Source: Candidatus Altimarinota bacterium (GTDB lineage: Bacteria; Patescibacteriota; Gracilibacteria; BD1-5; UBA6164). Taken from it: a DNA stretch of 48,694 nucleotides. Location: assembly GCA_943356435.1 (NCBI GenBank), contig CALREY010000012.1, positions 1 through 48,694 on the forward strand. The letters run 5' to 3'. Of the stretch, positions 29,311 through 40,860 are shown in pieces (the first letter of the stretch is position 1; each line of letters begins with the position of its first letter). Made by a program: the position numbers and the translations under genes. The notes beneath the pieces were generated by a model. That model was not told where the DNA came from. It worked only from the letters and a program-made list of their open reading frames with translations, and made no database searches.

Positions 29311-29703
29311 TTATGCTTCCAAGCAATATGTGTTTTTTTCTTGAACATTGTTATCTCTTTTAATTTTTTTTATTACGAGAAAATTCTCAGCCACTACAGA
29401 TAATGCTCCGATTAAAAAGCAAAAACTATAAAATGCAATATTTTCGAAATTTTCTAAAAATTCATAACTCACGGTTATCAAACCAAAAGCTAGAAATAGT
29501 GAAAAAGAATACAAAATAGCGTATTTAGTGGAATCCTCTTTGTTTAAAAATTTCCAAAATAGGAAATGGTTGATTAAAAAAGCAATTGAGAATCCAATTA
29601 GCGTGTCAATAGTATTAACATGGAATATTATTCCAAGATTAATCAAAATCAAACTAACAAGCATTAGTATTGGGCAAATGATATCATATATATGAGTTTT
29701 CAT
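29311..29703 (-). CDS. Four-helix membrane protein, TGA-free with Shine-Dalgarno
   Basis: 130 aa. Four hydrophobic helices are visible: about 8-28, 35-52, 62-82 and 90-112 (IICPILMLVSLILINLGIIF, LIGFSIAFLINHFLFW and so on), followed by a basic tail. AGGAG lies six to seven bases upstream of the ATG. All four glycines are GGN. It could be a small integral membrane protein of unknown role; I recognise no family. Confidence 0.7.
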   Translation of the reverse strand: MKTHIYDIICPILMLVSLILINLGIIFHVNTIDTLIGFSIAFLINHFLFWKFLNKEDSTKYAILYSFSLFLAFGLITVSYEFLENFENIAFYSFCFLIGALSVVAENFLVIKKIKRDNNVQEKNTYCLEA

Positions 29704-29785
29704 TTCGTACTCCTAACAGTTGAAGAAAAAGAACCATATCATAATATCAAATGAGTGAGTGAAGTCAATATTTTTTTGAAAATAC

Positions 29786-29814
29786 AAAAGACTATGAAAA
29801 CTCCATAGTCTTTT
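29786..29814. terminator. Intrinsic terminator
   Basis: AAAAGACTATG/CATAGTCTTTT arms, seven-base loop; positioned to end the 40-aa minus-strand gene. Confidence 0.75.
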
Positions 29815-29832
29815 ATCAAAAACTGTAATTAA

Positions 29833-29955
29833 TTAATCTTTAGACTTATTGATAAGTTGTAATCGATTGTATAAAGCTACAGCTAATGGATCGTAATGGG
29901 CACTATCTTTAGAAAGAATTCTTTCTAACATGAGTGACATTTTTACAATTTTCAT
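29833..29955 (-). CDS. 40-aa small protein
   Basis: MKIVKMSLMLERILSKDSAH followed by YDPLAVALYNRLQLINKSKD, then TAA. An AAAGGGGAAT purine block precedes the ATG at ribosome-binding distance, and a terminator lies immediately downstream, so this looks like a genuine short gene. No glycine and no TGA. The peptide would be a basic amphipathic helix pair. Function unknown. Confidence 0.55.
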   Translation of the reverse strand: MKIVKMSLMLERILSKDSAHYDPLAVALYNRLQLINKSKD

Positions 29956-30102
29956 TTTTTATTCCCCTTTTTCTAAGTAAATGAAATTGTATAATATTCA
30001 TTGTAGTTTATTAGTCAATCTATAATTATTTTTTTACTATTTGAATTTTTAATTTGATAAATATAATAATAATTCAAATATTTTATAATTAAAATTTGAT
30101 TC

Positions 30103-30891
30103 ATGAAAAGAAAAATAAAAAAATTTTTTAATATTCAGACATTTCTGACAACATTATTATTATCTTTGTTTATAGTAATAATAAAATTATATATTCCCGA
30201 TGAATACCAATTTATAGAACCTGTTTCTATTTATTGAACTATACTATCATCAGTTATTTTTATATATTGATTTATACTTTGACCGGCTATTTGAGAGTAT
30301 AAAGAAAGTGAAAAACTATTAGTAGAATTAAAAAATACTATACTAAATGTAAAAGAAGATGCAGATTATTTCAAATGACTACAATCAGAATATGAACTAA
30401 ATAGTTTTAATAAAATATTTTATAATTTATTGAATAATTTTTTTTACAACATAGCAGATGATAAAAAAAGTGACTATTTAAAATATTTTGAGCAAATAAA
30501 TGATATAAATTTGAAATGAGAGAAGTTGTGAATAGCAGCAAATCATATTATTAGAATGAAGCAAGAATTATCATTGCTGAAAAAATGTTTTTTGAGAATA
30601 ACAGATATAAAAGATAGAGATTCTCTACCTGCTATGATACATAAATTGAAAAATTTTGTAACATTGATAGTTATCTTAATATTATTATTTTTAAATATTA
30701 CTACTACTTGACCAGATATTGTATCACAATTACAAGAATCAATAATGTTGTTTTTGTATACTTTTTTATATATTTATCTATCGTTTATTATTTCATCATT
30801 TGATAATCCTTTTGATAAAAGAAAATTTAGTTGATATTTAGATTTATGATTTTTGAAAGAATTGGCAAATACTTTACAAACAAAAAAATAA
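30103..30891 (+). CDS. Membrane protein with two helical hairpins (bestrophin/DUF4239-like topology)
   Basis: 262 aa. Two N-terminal helices (about 12-32 and 42-64: FLTTLLLSLFIVIIKLY, GTILSSVIFIYGFILGPAIG) are followed by a long soluble helical stretch (about 65-190). Two more helices come near the C-terminus (FVTLIVILILLFLNI, LFLYTFLYIYLSFIISSFDNP). FDNPF followed by a short tail is reminiscent of the DUF4239/bestrophin-like channel layout, where the sequence between TM pairs forms a cytoplasmic domain. This is topology-based, not a confident family call. TGA codes several glycines. Confidence 0.6.
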
Positions 30892-30900
30892 TTACAATAA

Positions 30901-30929
30901 AAAACCGCTTTTATTAAAAGCGATTTTTT
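30901..30929 (+). terminator. Intrinsic terminator
   Basis: CGCTTTT/AAAAGCG stem with a T-run following. Confidence 0.75.
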
Positions 30930-31162
30930 GTTCTGTATAAATACAGGTACTTATTTATATTATTATGCATGAGTATTATATAATATATTGAATATTTATG
31001 AAACTCATATTCTGTAATTATTTAAATAATAGCTATTTAATGCGATAAAAAAGTGTTGATATATATTTGTCACCAGTATTACAAAATATGCTCTAATAAT
31101 ATTTTTAACATAATCAAATAAGAATAATTCAACCAATTATTTCTATTTCATATAATTATAAA

Positions 31163-31888
31163 TTATTTATTATTTCAAAAATTGATTTTATTTTTTCTCA
31201 TATAATTATTTATTATTGATATAATAATATTAACTGATAAAGGCAAATTATTTAATTCATAATATATTAATTCATTATTTTTAGTTAAGTTATTCTGTTC
31301 ACTATTATTATAACTATATATTCAATCAATAAATAGCGCTTCAGAGCTATTATTCTCAGGAGAAAGTTTTGTTCAAAAGGGTCAATTTATTTTTTTAATT
31401 CAGTATATGTCTACCCATTTATAATTTTTTTCTCATTCTTGGGTTATTCAAATATTAGAAATCTCTAATAATAATATTGATTTATTATTTTCAATGATAT
31501 TTACAATTTTTCAAATTATTCAATTATTTTTTTCTCAAATCGTTTTTTTTGAATAAATAAATATTTTGTTATTTTTTTCTATGATGTATTTTAAATTTTT
31601 ATTGTAATTTGCTATTATTTCTAATGCTAATTTTTGATCATTTGCATTTTTAAAAATTTCTCAATTTTTAACTTTTTTTATATTTTCTTCAATATTATCA
31701 ACATCAAATATTATACTTTCAATTTTTCAAATTGATTTACTTACTAAAAAATCTAATGTAAAAATTAATATAAAAAATAATAAAGTTATTATGAAAAGAC
31801 TTATTGGGAATAATTTAGATCAAAATACATAATAGCTAATGATTAATGCTGATATTAATCAAATTAAATATAAATTGTTAAATTTCAT
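31163..31888 (-). CDS. Hypothetical membrane protein
   Basis: 241 aa, start ATG at 31888. Two adjacent hydrophobic helices (YLIGLISALIISYYVFG and LFPISLFIITLLFFILIFTL) occupy residues 5-50. The rest is hydrophilic, Asn/Lys/Ile-rich, with beta-strand character (GIIGKIVNIIENNKSILLLE). Tail-to-tail spacing and the same strand place it 22 bp downstream-to-upstream of the ABC-F gene's stop side, so it precedes nothing obvious in an operon. No family recognised. Confidence 0.6.
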
Positions 31889-31910
31889 ATATATATAATT
31901 ATAAAATATT

Positions 31911-33773
31911 TTATCCACCAAACACTTCTGCAAATCATTTTTCAGGCTCAGTAAATACATCTAGTCATCCATCTCTTATTAGCCATACTTTGTTTGAAAT
32001 AGATTGTAGTAAATCTCTGTCATGAGATACTATTATCGTAGTTCAGTGGAATCAATCTAGCATCTCTTTTATGACTTCTTTTGAGTGCAAATCTAGGTGA
32101 TTTGTTGGCTCATCCATGACTATTATGTGTGGTTTTACTAGTAACATTTTTGTAAGGGCTACTTTTGCTCTTTCTCATCAAGATAGAGTTTTTATGAATT
32201 GTTCTACTTTTTCTCAAGTAATAAGCAATCATCACAATATAGTACGAATATGTTTTTCGTTATCGAAATCTTTTTTTAGCTCGTCTATGATACTCGCTTC
32301 CATATCTAGATTTTCTAATACTTGTGAATAAGAACCTATAGTTAAATGCTCGTTTATATCTACACTACCATTCAATGCTTTTAATTCTCAAAGTATAGTT
32401 TTTAAAAATGTAGATTTTCAAGCACCATTTTTTCATATTATTCATATTTTATCACTTTTATATACTTCCAAATATTCTGGCATTTTCACTATAGGAGTCG
32501 TATATCATACTTCTACATTGTATAGTTTCATAATTATTTCTGGAAGTCTTTTTTCTAGATGTATTTGAATAGTTTTTACTTTTGCTTCATTTTCTGGTTT
32601 ATCTAGTATTTCTACTTTGTCTAGTGCCTTTATTCTACTCTGTACACTTGTAGCTTTTGCGCTATTTGCTCTAAATCTATTTATATAATCTGTTTGTCTT
32701 TGTATTTCTTTTTGTTGGTCTTCGTAGTCTTTCATTTCTTTATTGAAATTTGCTTCTTTTTCTATCAAATATTGTTCATAATTACCTGGATAATTATGTA
32801 TTTTTTTACCTGATATTTCAGCTATTTTACTAGAAGTATTGTTTATAAATCTGATATCATGCGAGATAGATAATATTGCTTTTTTCCAGTTTTTACAAAA
32901 CTTTTCCAGAAATACAATACCATTTATATCCAAGTGATTTGTCGGCTCATCAAGTACTAAAATATCTACTTCCTGTATCAAAAACTTAGCTATTTGTACT
33001 TTAGTTTGTTCACCTCCTGATAATTGTAATACATTGAAATCAAGTTGTTGGTCTGTAAATCAGAAATATTTCAGTATTTCTAATTGTAATATATGTTTTT
33101 TGAAACCATCTACTTCTATTAATTCTTTATTCAATTTTTCTATTTCTGCCCAGTTTGAGTTATCCCCACTCCTTACTAAGGAGGGGGTTAGGGGGTGGTT
33201 TTTCAGCTCCTCTAATCTTCTGATTTTTTCATTTATTTCTGGAAATATTTCTAGCATCTCTTGTCTCAGTGTATTGTCTTTTGATTTCCAAAACAAGTCT
33301 TGAGATAAATATCATATTTTTAGTCCTGAAGCCAATTCTATGCTACCATCAGATATTTCTTCTACTCATATAATCATTTTTAACAGAGTTGTTTTACCAC
33401 AACCATTTTTTCATATTAGTGCTACTTTATCTGTATTATTTATCTTGAAATTTGTTTTATGAAATAGCTCTGTTTTTTCTATATTTTTTGTTAATTCTTT
33501 TATAGTTATTAGACTAGAAGCTATTTGTGATTTACCTGCGAACAAATATTTAGGAATTGTATCTAGATTGTACTCTTTGTCTGCTTCTTTTTTTACATGC
33601 ATTTCACCCATTTCGAATTCTTTTTCTAAGTATTTATTCAGTCTTTTATACTTTGTTTCTTCCTTTATTTTTGAATCTTGTTCACTCAAAAAATCTTCAC
33701 ACAATTCTTTTACTTCATTATAAGTGAAATCAGGGTGATGAGTTATTACTTTTTCTATTATTTCGTGTAACAT
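31911..33773 (-). CDS. ABC-F family ATP-binding protein with an in-frame repeat insertion
   Basis: 620 aa, soluble, two ABC domains and no membrane helices. First domain: Walker A GKNGCGKTT (about 120), signature LSGGEQTKVQIAKFL, Walker B VLDEPTNHLD. Second: Walker A GKNGAGKST, signature LSGGERAKVALTKML, Walker B VMDEPTNHLD, H-loop IVSHDRD. The TNHLD motifs and the inter-domain linker (about 320-390) are diagnostic of ABC-F proteins, which act on the ribosome (EttA, antibiotic-resistance type). An N-terminal extension of about 85 residues precedes the first ABC domain and is not typical. A GC-rich palindrome (33160-33201) is translated inside domain 1 as HPLTPSLVRSGDN. Confidence 0.93.
33160..33201 (-). 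repeat. GC-rich palindromic repeat, family 1, copy inside the ABC-F gene
   Basis: On the minus strand it reads ACCACCCCCTAACCCCCTCC, a TTAGTAAGG core and a GAGTGGGGAT arm. It aligns with 7002-7042 (uvrB) at nearly every base but is translated in a different reading frame. Confidence 0.8.
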
Positions 33774-33914
33774 TTGTAATTATTATAATATTATTTTTGC
33801 AATAGTATTTCAAAAATGAAAAAAAGCTAATTTATAATACATTATTCCACAAAAATTTGTATATAACTTACATATAAGTATTATATAGCATACAATTAAT
33901 TAATTTAAATACAT

Positions 33915-35657
33915 ATGAACAAAGAACCTGAAACTAAAGCTAAATCAAAAGATAGTTTATTTAATCTACTCAAACCATATTCGAAATTGGTATTTTTATT
34001 GTTGTTTTTGACTATTTTGAGTAATGCTTTAAATCTAGTATGACCAAAAATAGTATCACTATCAATAGATAGTTATACAAATGGGACTATGAATATTAAT
34101 TATATCCTTATTGCATTTTTAATATTATCTGCTAGTATTTTTGTATTCACTTATTTACAGAATATAGTCCAAGTCTATACATCAGAAAAAGTAGCTAAGG
34201 ATTTGAGAAATAAACTAATAAATAAAATATCACTTCAAGACTATAACTATGTACAAAATACTACTTCATCTAAATTGCTTACAAATCTGACATCTGATGT
34301 AGATGCTGTAAAAGTATTCGTATCACAAGCTATTTCATCTATAGTTTCTTCAGTATTTTTGATTATCTGAGCAAGTGTATTACTTATAATGATAGATTGG
34401 AAATTGGCTTTAGCAGTTCTTACAATAGTACCTATAATAGGAATATCATTTTCTATTATGTTTTCAAAGGTAAGTAAATTATTCAAACTCACTCAAGAAA
34501 CTATAGATTGGCTAAATAAAATAATCAATGAGAGTATATTGTGATCTGCACTTATTAGATTATTAAATTCTCAAACATTTGAATACAATAAATTTTTGGA
34601 AGTAAATACTAAAGCAAAAGAAATATCATTGAAAATACTGTGATTATTTGCTAGTATTATCCCACTTATAATATTTACTTCAAACTTAGCTGTATTAGTT
34701 ATATTGGTATTGTGAGGGCATTTTGTAATAAATGGAACAATGACATTGTGAGATTTTGCTGCATTTAATGCTTATATTTCTATTTTGATTTTTCCTATTA
34801 TTATTATCTGATTTATGAGTAGTTCTATTGCTCAAGCATCGGCTTCTTATTCACGTATATTAGAAGTACTCAATTCTGAACTGAAACCTGAACACGAAAA
34901 ACAAGCAAAAATTTTAAATGGTGATATAAGTGTAGAAAATATTAATCTATCATTTTGAGAAAGAGATACTTTAAAAAATGTATCATTTAAAATAAAAGCA
35001 AAGACAAAAAATGCTATTATATGACCAACAGCAGCATGAAAATCACAGTTATTATATATTTTAACTTGATTAATAGATCCAAGTAGTGGAGAAGTAAAAT
35101 ATGACTGAGTAAATATAAATAATATAGTTAAAAAATCATTTCATGAACAAGTTGGTCTAGTATTCCAAGATAGTTCACTTTTCAATTTAACACTGAGAGA
35201 AAATATTGCTTTTAGTAATACTGTAAATGATAGTGATATAGAAAAAGCCATATATACTGCAGAACTTAAAGATTTCATAGAACAATTACCTGAAAAATTA
35301 GATACAATAGTATCAGAGAGATGAACAAGTCTATCAGGATGACAAAAACAGAGAATAATGTTAGCTAGAGCATTAGCTATTAATCCAAAAATACTTTTTT
35401 TAGATGATTTCACTGCTAGACTAGATATCAAAACTGAGAAAAAAATCCTAGAAAATGTTGCCAAAAATTATCCAGACATAACACTTATATCAGTTACACA
35501 AAAAATAGACCCAATAAAAGATTATGATAATATTATTTTGATAATGGAAGGGGAAGTCCTAGATATATGAAAACATTATGACTTGATGAAAGAATCAGTA
35601 GAATACATTCAAATATATAATTCACAACTAAGCACAAATACAAACCATGAACTATAA
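33915..35657 (+). CDS. ABC exporter subunit 1 (fused membrane-ATPase; degenerate Walker B)
   Basis: 580 aa. Six membrane helices in residues about 20-310, then an ABC domain: Walker A GPTAAGKSQ, Q-loop VFQDSSLF, intact signature LSGGQKQR. The Walker B ILFLDDFTARLD has Asp where the catalytic Glu should be, and the switch His is Gln (SVTQK). These changes fit the degenerate half of a heterodimeric exporter. Starts on ATG 33915 without a Shine-Dalgarno sequence. It overlaps the next gene by 11 bases, so the two are co-translated. Substrate unknown; such pairs export drugs, lipids or peptides. Confidence 0.92.
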
Positions 35658-37401
35658 ATTAAATCACAAAGACGAAAAAGAAAAGTCTATAAAAACATCC
35701 ATAAAGAAATTATTTCCACTGCTAGTAAATGAAAAACTAAATCTTTTCATTACTTTAATAGCGGTGATTATTAGTTCTTCTGCGAATATTATATCTCCTA
35801 TTATCATCTGATACACTATTGATAATTATATAAGATTGAAAGATTTTCAAGGTATACTGATTAATTCTTGATGGCTACTTGTGATTTATATTTTATGGAG
35901 TATTGCTAGTTATGTCCAATCAAAAACTATGTGATGAGTAGGTAGAAGACTTATTTTTAATCTGAGAAATAATTTATTTAATAAGTTGCAAGAATTACCA
36001 GTAGAATTTTTTAATCAGAACAAGGCAGGTGATCTAATATCTAGAATAAATAACGATACAGATAAGTTGAATATGTTTATAGCTCAATCTTTGATGCAAT
36101 TTGTATCTAGTTTTTTCTTGCTATTATGAACTGGAATATTTATAGTCTATTTGAATTTCAAATTGGCTATAGTATCATTAATACCAGCATTTGTTATACT
36201 AATAATTACTCAATTATTATGACCATGGGTAAAGAAAAAAAACTATGCTAGTATGCAATCACTGTGAGATATTAGTTCTGAAATACAAGAGAGTCTGAGT
36301 AGTTACAAGGTAATTATATCATTTAATCGTTTAGATTATTTCAGAGACAAATTCGAAAAAGCAAATGAAAATAATTATAAAGCTGCAATTTGATCAGGAA
36401 TAGCTAGTAATATATTTACACCTATTTATTGATTGGCATCAAATTTAGCATCTGTAGCCAGTCTATGTTATTGATTGTATTTAGTTACATTGTGAAGCTT
36501 GACTGTATGAGTACTGATAAGTTACCAAATGTATGTAAATAATTTTTATACTCCACTACGTCAGTTAGCTTCTGTTTGGTCATCTTTTCAACTTGCTTTA
36601 GCATCTCTGGATAGAATATGGGATTTATTATCACTAGATAATAACTTGAATATCATAGAAGCAAATGATGCTAATATAAATAATTCATTATTAGAATTTA
36701 AAGATGTAATATATTATTATACTGAGTGAGAAAATATACTGAATAATGTAAATTTCAAACTAGAAAAATGAAAAACTTATGCATTAGTATGACCAACAGG
36801 ATGATGAAAAACAACTACAGCATCACTTATGGCTAGACTATATGATCCTTGTGCTGGAACTATATATTTGGACTGAAAAGATATTCGTAGTTATGAAAAT
36901 AGTGACAGAGTAGAAAAAATATGATTTATATTACAAGAGCCATTTTTGTTTTCTGGTACATTAAAAGACAATATAGTTTATGGTAATAATAAGTATTTGA
37001 ATTATTCTACTGATGATTTGGTTAAATTATTAAAAGAAGCTGATTTATATGAATTGTTATCGAAATTTGAATGATGACTAGATACAGTTATAAATAATAG
37101 TTCAGAATCAATCAGTCTATGACAAAAGCAATTAATAGCATTTGTTAGAGCATATTTGAGAGCACCAAAGTTGTTGATACTAGATGAAGCAACTGCTAAT
37201 ATAGATACTGTTACAGAACAATTATTGGAAAAAATACTTTTAAAACTACCAAAAGAAACTACAAAAGTAATAATAGCTCATAGACTAAATACTATTCAAA
37301 ATGCAGATGAAATATTTTTTATCAATTCTTGAGTAATTACTTCTACATGAAATATGGAACATGCTCTCGAAATGTTATTACACTGAAAAAGAGAAAGCTA
37401 A
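35647..37401 (+). CDS. ABC exporter subunit 2 (fused membrane-ATPase; degenerate signature)
   Basis: 584 aa, partner of the preceding subunit. Six helices in residues about 25-325 with the coupling region RRLIFNLRNNLFNKLQELPV, and an ABC domain with Walker A GPTGGGKTT and Q-loop ILQEPFLF. The signature is altered (SISLGQKQL instead of LSGGQ), Walker B LLILDEATANID is canonical, and the switch is IIAHR. The canonical site is formed by this subunit's Walker motifs with the partner's LSGGQ; the degenerate site is the reverse. TGA codes the Walker A glycines. Confidence 0.93.
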
Positions 37402-37425
37402 TATTAATTATAATATATTAAATTA

Positions 37426-38142
37426 ATGAGATTAGAAAAACTAGATATATTTAGATGAATAGCCATTGTATTAATGGTTATTTTTCATTTGAATTATTCA
37501 CTGGTTCATATTTTTGATATATGATTTTTAAATTTTTCTGATACTTTTTGGTTTATAGTATGAAAAATATCAGTTACATTATTTATGTTTATTGCTGGTA
37601 TTTCATTTTATTTAGCTGAAAAAAAATACTCTAGTGATATAACAAAAAAATACTTAAAAATAAGTATATTATTAGCTATATTTGCAGGAATAATAAGTAT
37701 AGTAACTTATTATTTTTACAATTCATTGTATATTAGATTTGGTATATTGCATTATTTTTCTCTAAGTTTTTTATTGATGTTATTTTTCCGTAAACTCGGG
37801 TATTACAATGCTATAATATGAATTATTATCATAATTTATTGAGTTTATTTTATACCTATTATTTCAAATACTCATCTTTTTTTCTTGTGATTTATGTATC
37901 CTTGATTCAAATCATCTGATTATTACCCTATATTTCCATATTTTTGAATAATGTTACTATGATATTCTATTTGATTATTTTTGGATAATATAAATAAACT
38001 AAATCTGTTAAAACTAAAGAGCGAAAAAAATATATTTGATAAAATATTAGAATACTTATGAAAAAAATCTTTTATTATTTATTTAATTCATCAGCCAATT
38101 ATTATATGAGTTTTATATGTAGGAGTTTTTATTTTTACTTAG
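37426..38142 (+). CDS. DUF1624/heparan-alpha-glucosaminide acetyltransferase-like membrane protein
   Basis: 238 aa with about seven membrane helices. It opens MRLEKLDIFRGIAIVLMVIFHLNY: the LDIFRGIAI...H segment is the conserved start of DUF1624/HGSNAT-like and related acyltransferase 3 proteins, in which the membrane His participates in transacylation. FPYFGIMLLGYSIG and the final GKKSFIIYLIHQPIIIGVLY also fit the family (LIHQP near the C-terminus). Acyl acceptor unknown. It follows the exporter pair by 24 bases and may be co-transcribed. It overlaps the convergent methyltransferase gene by eight bases. Confidence 0.8.
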
Positions 38143-38659
38143 AATCTATCGTATAACAATAAATATTATTTCTTTTTTCAAGTGTATTTTTTTCTTCTTT
38201 GAAATAGTTATTTTCCATTTTGAAACAATATGAAATAAATCTAGAATTAGCTTTCATTTCTGCTTTCAATTTGCTAAATAACTTATTTTTTATAGTATCT
38301 GGTAATCAAAATATATATAATACATCATAGTTTTTGAAGTCTATTTTTAAAGCATTTCAATACATTATTTGAATGTTTTTTAATCCACTGAAATATACTT
38401 TTACTCTAGATATTATGTATAAAAGAGGAGATAATTCTATTCAATAAATCATTGAATTAGGATTGTTTTTTGCTATATATATAGTTACTTTTGCTGTTCA
38501 ACATCATATTTCTAAAAACTTTTCATTTGCTTTAAATTTTATTATATCATCTATTCTTTTTAGGTCATTTTTTCTAGTAGGTACCCAAGGAGCAAGAGAT
38601 GTAAATCAATAAACAGATATAATAAATAAGAAGAAAAATATTAGTTTTGCATAGACCAT
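38135..38659 (-). CDS. Membrane-anchored class I SAM-dependent methyltransferase
   Basis: 174 aa. One N-terminal helix (YAKLIFFFLFIISVYGF), then the Rossmann methyltransferase core: FLEIGCGTAKVTIYIAKN is motif I (binding SAM), MIYGIELSPLLY motif II, NIQIMYGNALKIDF motif III and YDVLYIFGLP motif IV. The C-terminal substrate lid is short. Similar small anchored methyltransferases occur in candidate phyla; the acceptor is unknown. Glycines of IGCGT include TGA. Confidence 0.85.
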
Positions 38660-38677
38660 TTATTGAAAATTTATATA

Positions 38678-39274
38678 TTAATTTAATTTATTTTTTTTAT
38701 GAAAAATATGCACTTTCAATTCATATATTACATATAGGATAAAAAATACCAGTAATGATATGTAGATAATATTATAATATTCTACAAAAGTCTCTTTGTA
38801 AATATATCATATAGCTAATAATTCTGCTGAATAAATTATTTCTCATAATATTACATATTTTACAAACTTTTTGAATTTATATCATTGAATTCAAACTATA
38901 TAGTTGATATATGGTCATATTCAAGTTATTAAGAATCTAGTTATAAATATTATTATATTTCATCTTTTATGAAAATATTTTCAACTTATTTTATATATTT
39001 TTTTAAATTTTTCTTTTTCTAATAATTTATTCATATATTTAGAACTAGAAAAATACTTTGCTATTAAATATGCTCAAATATCTCAAGCTATACTAGATAA
39101 AAGAATAATTAAAAATAACACAGTTAATTCTTCTATGTTTTTACTATTAGCTCAAGCAAATAATATAAAAAACATCAATCAAACAGGAAATATTCATAAT
39201 TGTACAAAAAATGGAATAATCAAGAAAAAAATATGTATATTTGTATTTGTTAATAGGCTCAAATCTATTTCCAT
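38678..39274 (-). CDS. DedA/VTT-like membrane protein
   Basis: 198 aa, transcribed in the same direction as and 18 bases upstream of the methyltransferase gene. About five hydrophobic segments. MFFILFAGANSKNIEELTVL, followed by SSIAGDIGAYLIAKYF and a later RFLITGIGPYINYIVGIQGY, matches the DedA/VTT pattern (G-D-x-x-x-Y and RF-x-P-G-x-R region), with the basic residue retained. DedA proteins are lipid scramblases or proton-dependent membrane proteins. The family call rests on motif spacing and is moderate. Confidence 0.7.
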
Positions 39275-39395
39275 AGTTTATTTATCTGAAATAATTAGAA
39301 TTATAATGGATATATTCAAAATCAAAACTTTTTATTAATTTTTGTTTATACTAAAAAGTTGTATAATAAATATATTAATAACTAATTAAATATTT

Positions 39396-40493
39396 ATGTA
39401 TTTATTTCTAATCATTATTCTCTGAATATTATTTGTTGGTCATTTCTTTATTTATAGTAGTTTGATGACTATATATTGACTATATAAATACAAGATAGTA
39501 ATGAGAATAATACTTGCAGTTTTAACACTTAGTTTTGTTTTTGCATCATATATGGTGCATAATTATGATAGTTTTTTATCAAAGAAGTTATATTATTTTG
39601 TCTCTATTTGGCATTGATTGATGTCATTTCTATTTTTTTGATTTCTTATACTATTTTTGGTTTACAATCTATTTCAAGCATTTTGAGTCAGTTTAAATCT
39701 AAAAACATTATGATATATAGTAATATTTTGTTCAATATTTATTACTTCATATTGAATTTACAATGCAAATAATATAGTAATAAACAAAGTAGATGTAAGC
39801 CTAAAAAATATACCAGAAAAATGGAAATCTAAGAAAGTAGTATTTTTATCAGATATTCATATTTGAGCTATTAATTCTTGAAAATTCATGGATAAAATAT
39901 CAGATAAAATCAATTCTCTAAATCCTGATATAGTATTTATTTCTGGGGATTTGTTTGATTGATCTGATTGAGAATTGAATGATATACATGAAAATATAGA
40001 TAAAATAAATGCTAAAGATTGAGTTTATTATGTAAATTGAAATCATGAAGTATATTTATGAATGGATTTGACTAATAGTATTTTAGAAAAAACCAAAATT
40101 AAAATACTAGAAGATGAGATAGTTAATCTAGATTGAGTTCAAATAGTATGAGTAAGTTACTTGGATGATAGAACTGGATTATGAAATATAAGCGAAAAGT
40201 TGAAAACAATAAAATGATTTGATAAAAATACAGCAAGTATATTATTATATCATTCTCCAGTATTTGTAAATGATTTTGCTAAGTTTGGAATAAATTTGCA
40301 ATTATCATGACATACTCATAAATGACAATTTTGGCCTTATTGATATATTACTAGTATGATTTATAAGTGAAATGATTATTGATTGAATACTTATGGTGAC
40401 TACAATATATATACATCAAACTGAGTAGGGACTTGGTGACCACCACTGAGAGTATGAAATAATCCTGAAATTGTAATTTTGAATTTCAAATAA
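39396..40493 (+). CDS. Membrane-anchored metallophosphoesterase
   Basis: 365 aa. Four membrane helices in residues 1-135, then a calcineurin-like phosphoesterase domain: VVFLSDIHIG (D-x-H), PDIVFISGDLFDG (GD), VYYVNGNHEVYLG (GNHE), ASILLYHSPVF (H) and LQLSGHTHKGQ (GHTH), the full dinuclear metal-binding set. This matches YkuE/YaeI-like membrane-associated phosphoesterases, some of which act on lipids such as UDP-diacylglucosamine. Substrate is not determinable. Most glycines in the catalytic motifs are TGA or GGG. Confidence 0.93.
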
Positions 40494-40500
40494 TTAAACG

Positions 40501-40534
40501 TAAAAAAAAATGAGTTAATCAGACTCATTTTTTT
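40501..40534 (+). terminator. Intrinsic terminator
   Basis: AATGAGT/ACTCATT stem with A-run before and T-run after. Confidence 0.8.
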
Positions 40535-40860
40535 GTTCCATTCATTCGATCTTGATGATTTCTTGAATGTTTATATTATTATGCTAGAGCATTATATATT
40601 AATTTAATTAAAGTGTAAATTGATGAAAATATATATTTCCATTATTGGCTATTGCTTCAAATAAAAAAGTGGTGACAAATGTTTGTCACCACTTTTGATT
40701 TTTTAATAAAAATAACTTGCTTTTTAAAGAAAAAATGTTATATATAACATTAATACATAAAAAAACATTTAAGTTAAGTTTATTTTTTAATAATATTTTA
40801 TATTTATTGATTAAAACTTAATTTTATTTATAAATATTTTTTAATTCTTTATTTATTTTT
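40535..40860 (+). other. Gene-free region with isolated terminator hairpin, possible small RNA
   Basis: No ORF with coding character. It ends a first part with a strong hairpin at 40665-40703 (15-base arms AAAAGTGGTGACAAA/TTTGTCACCACTTTT, loop TG) and T-rich tail although no gene precedes it, so a short RNA of about 100-130 nt may be made here. Parts of it (TTTATATTATTATGC, later AAAAAAGTG-TG-TTTGTCACCA) recur in degraded form at 30950-31080. The last 160 bases are very AT-rich and probably hold the promoter of the sortase-fusion gene. Confidence 0.35.
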
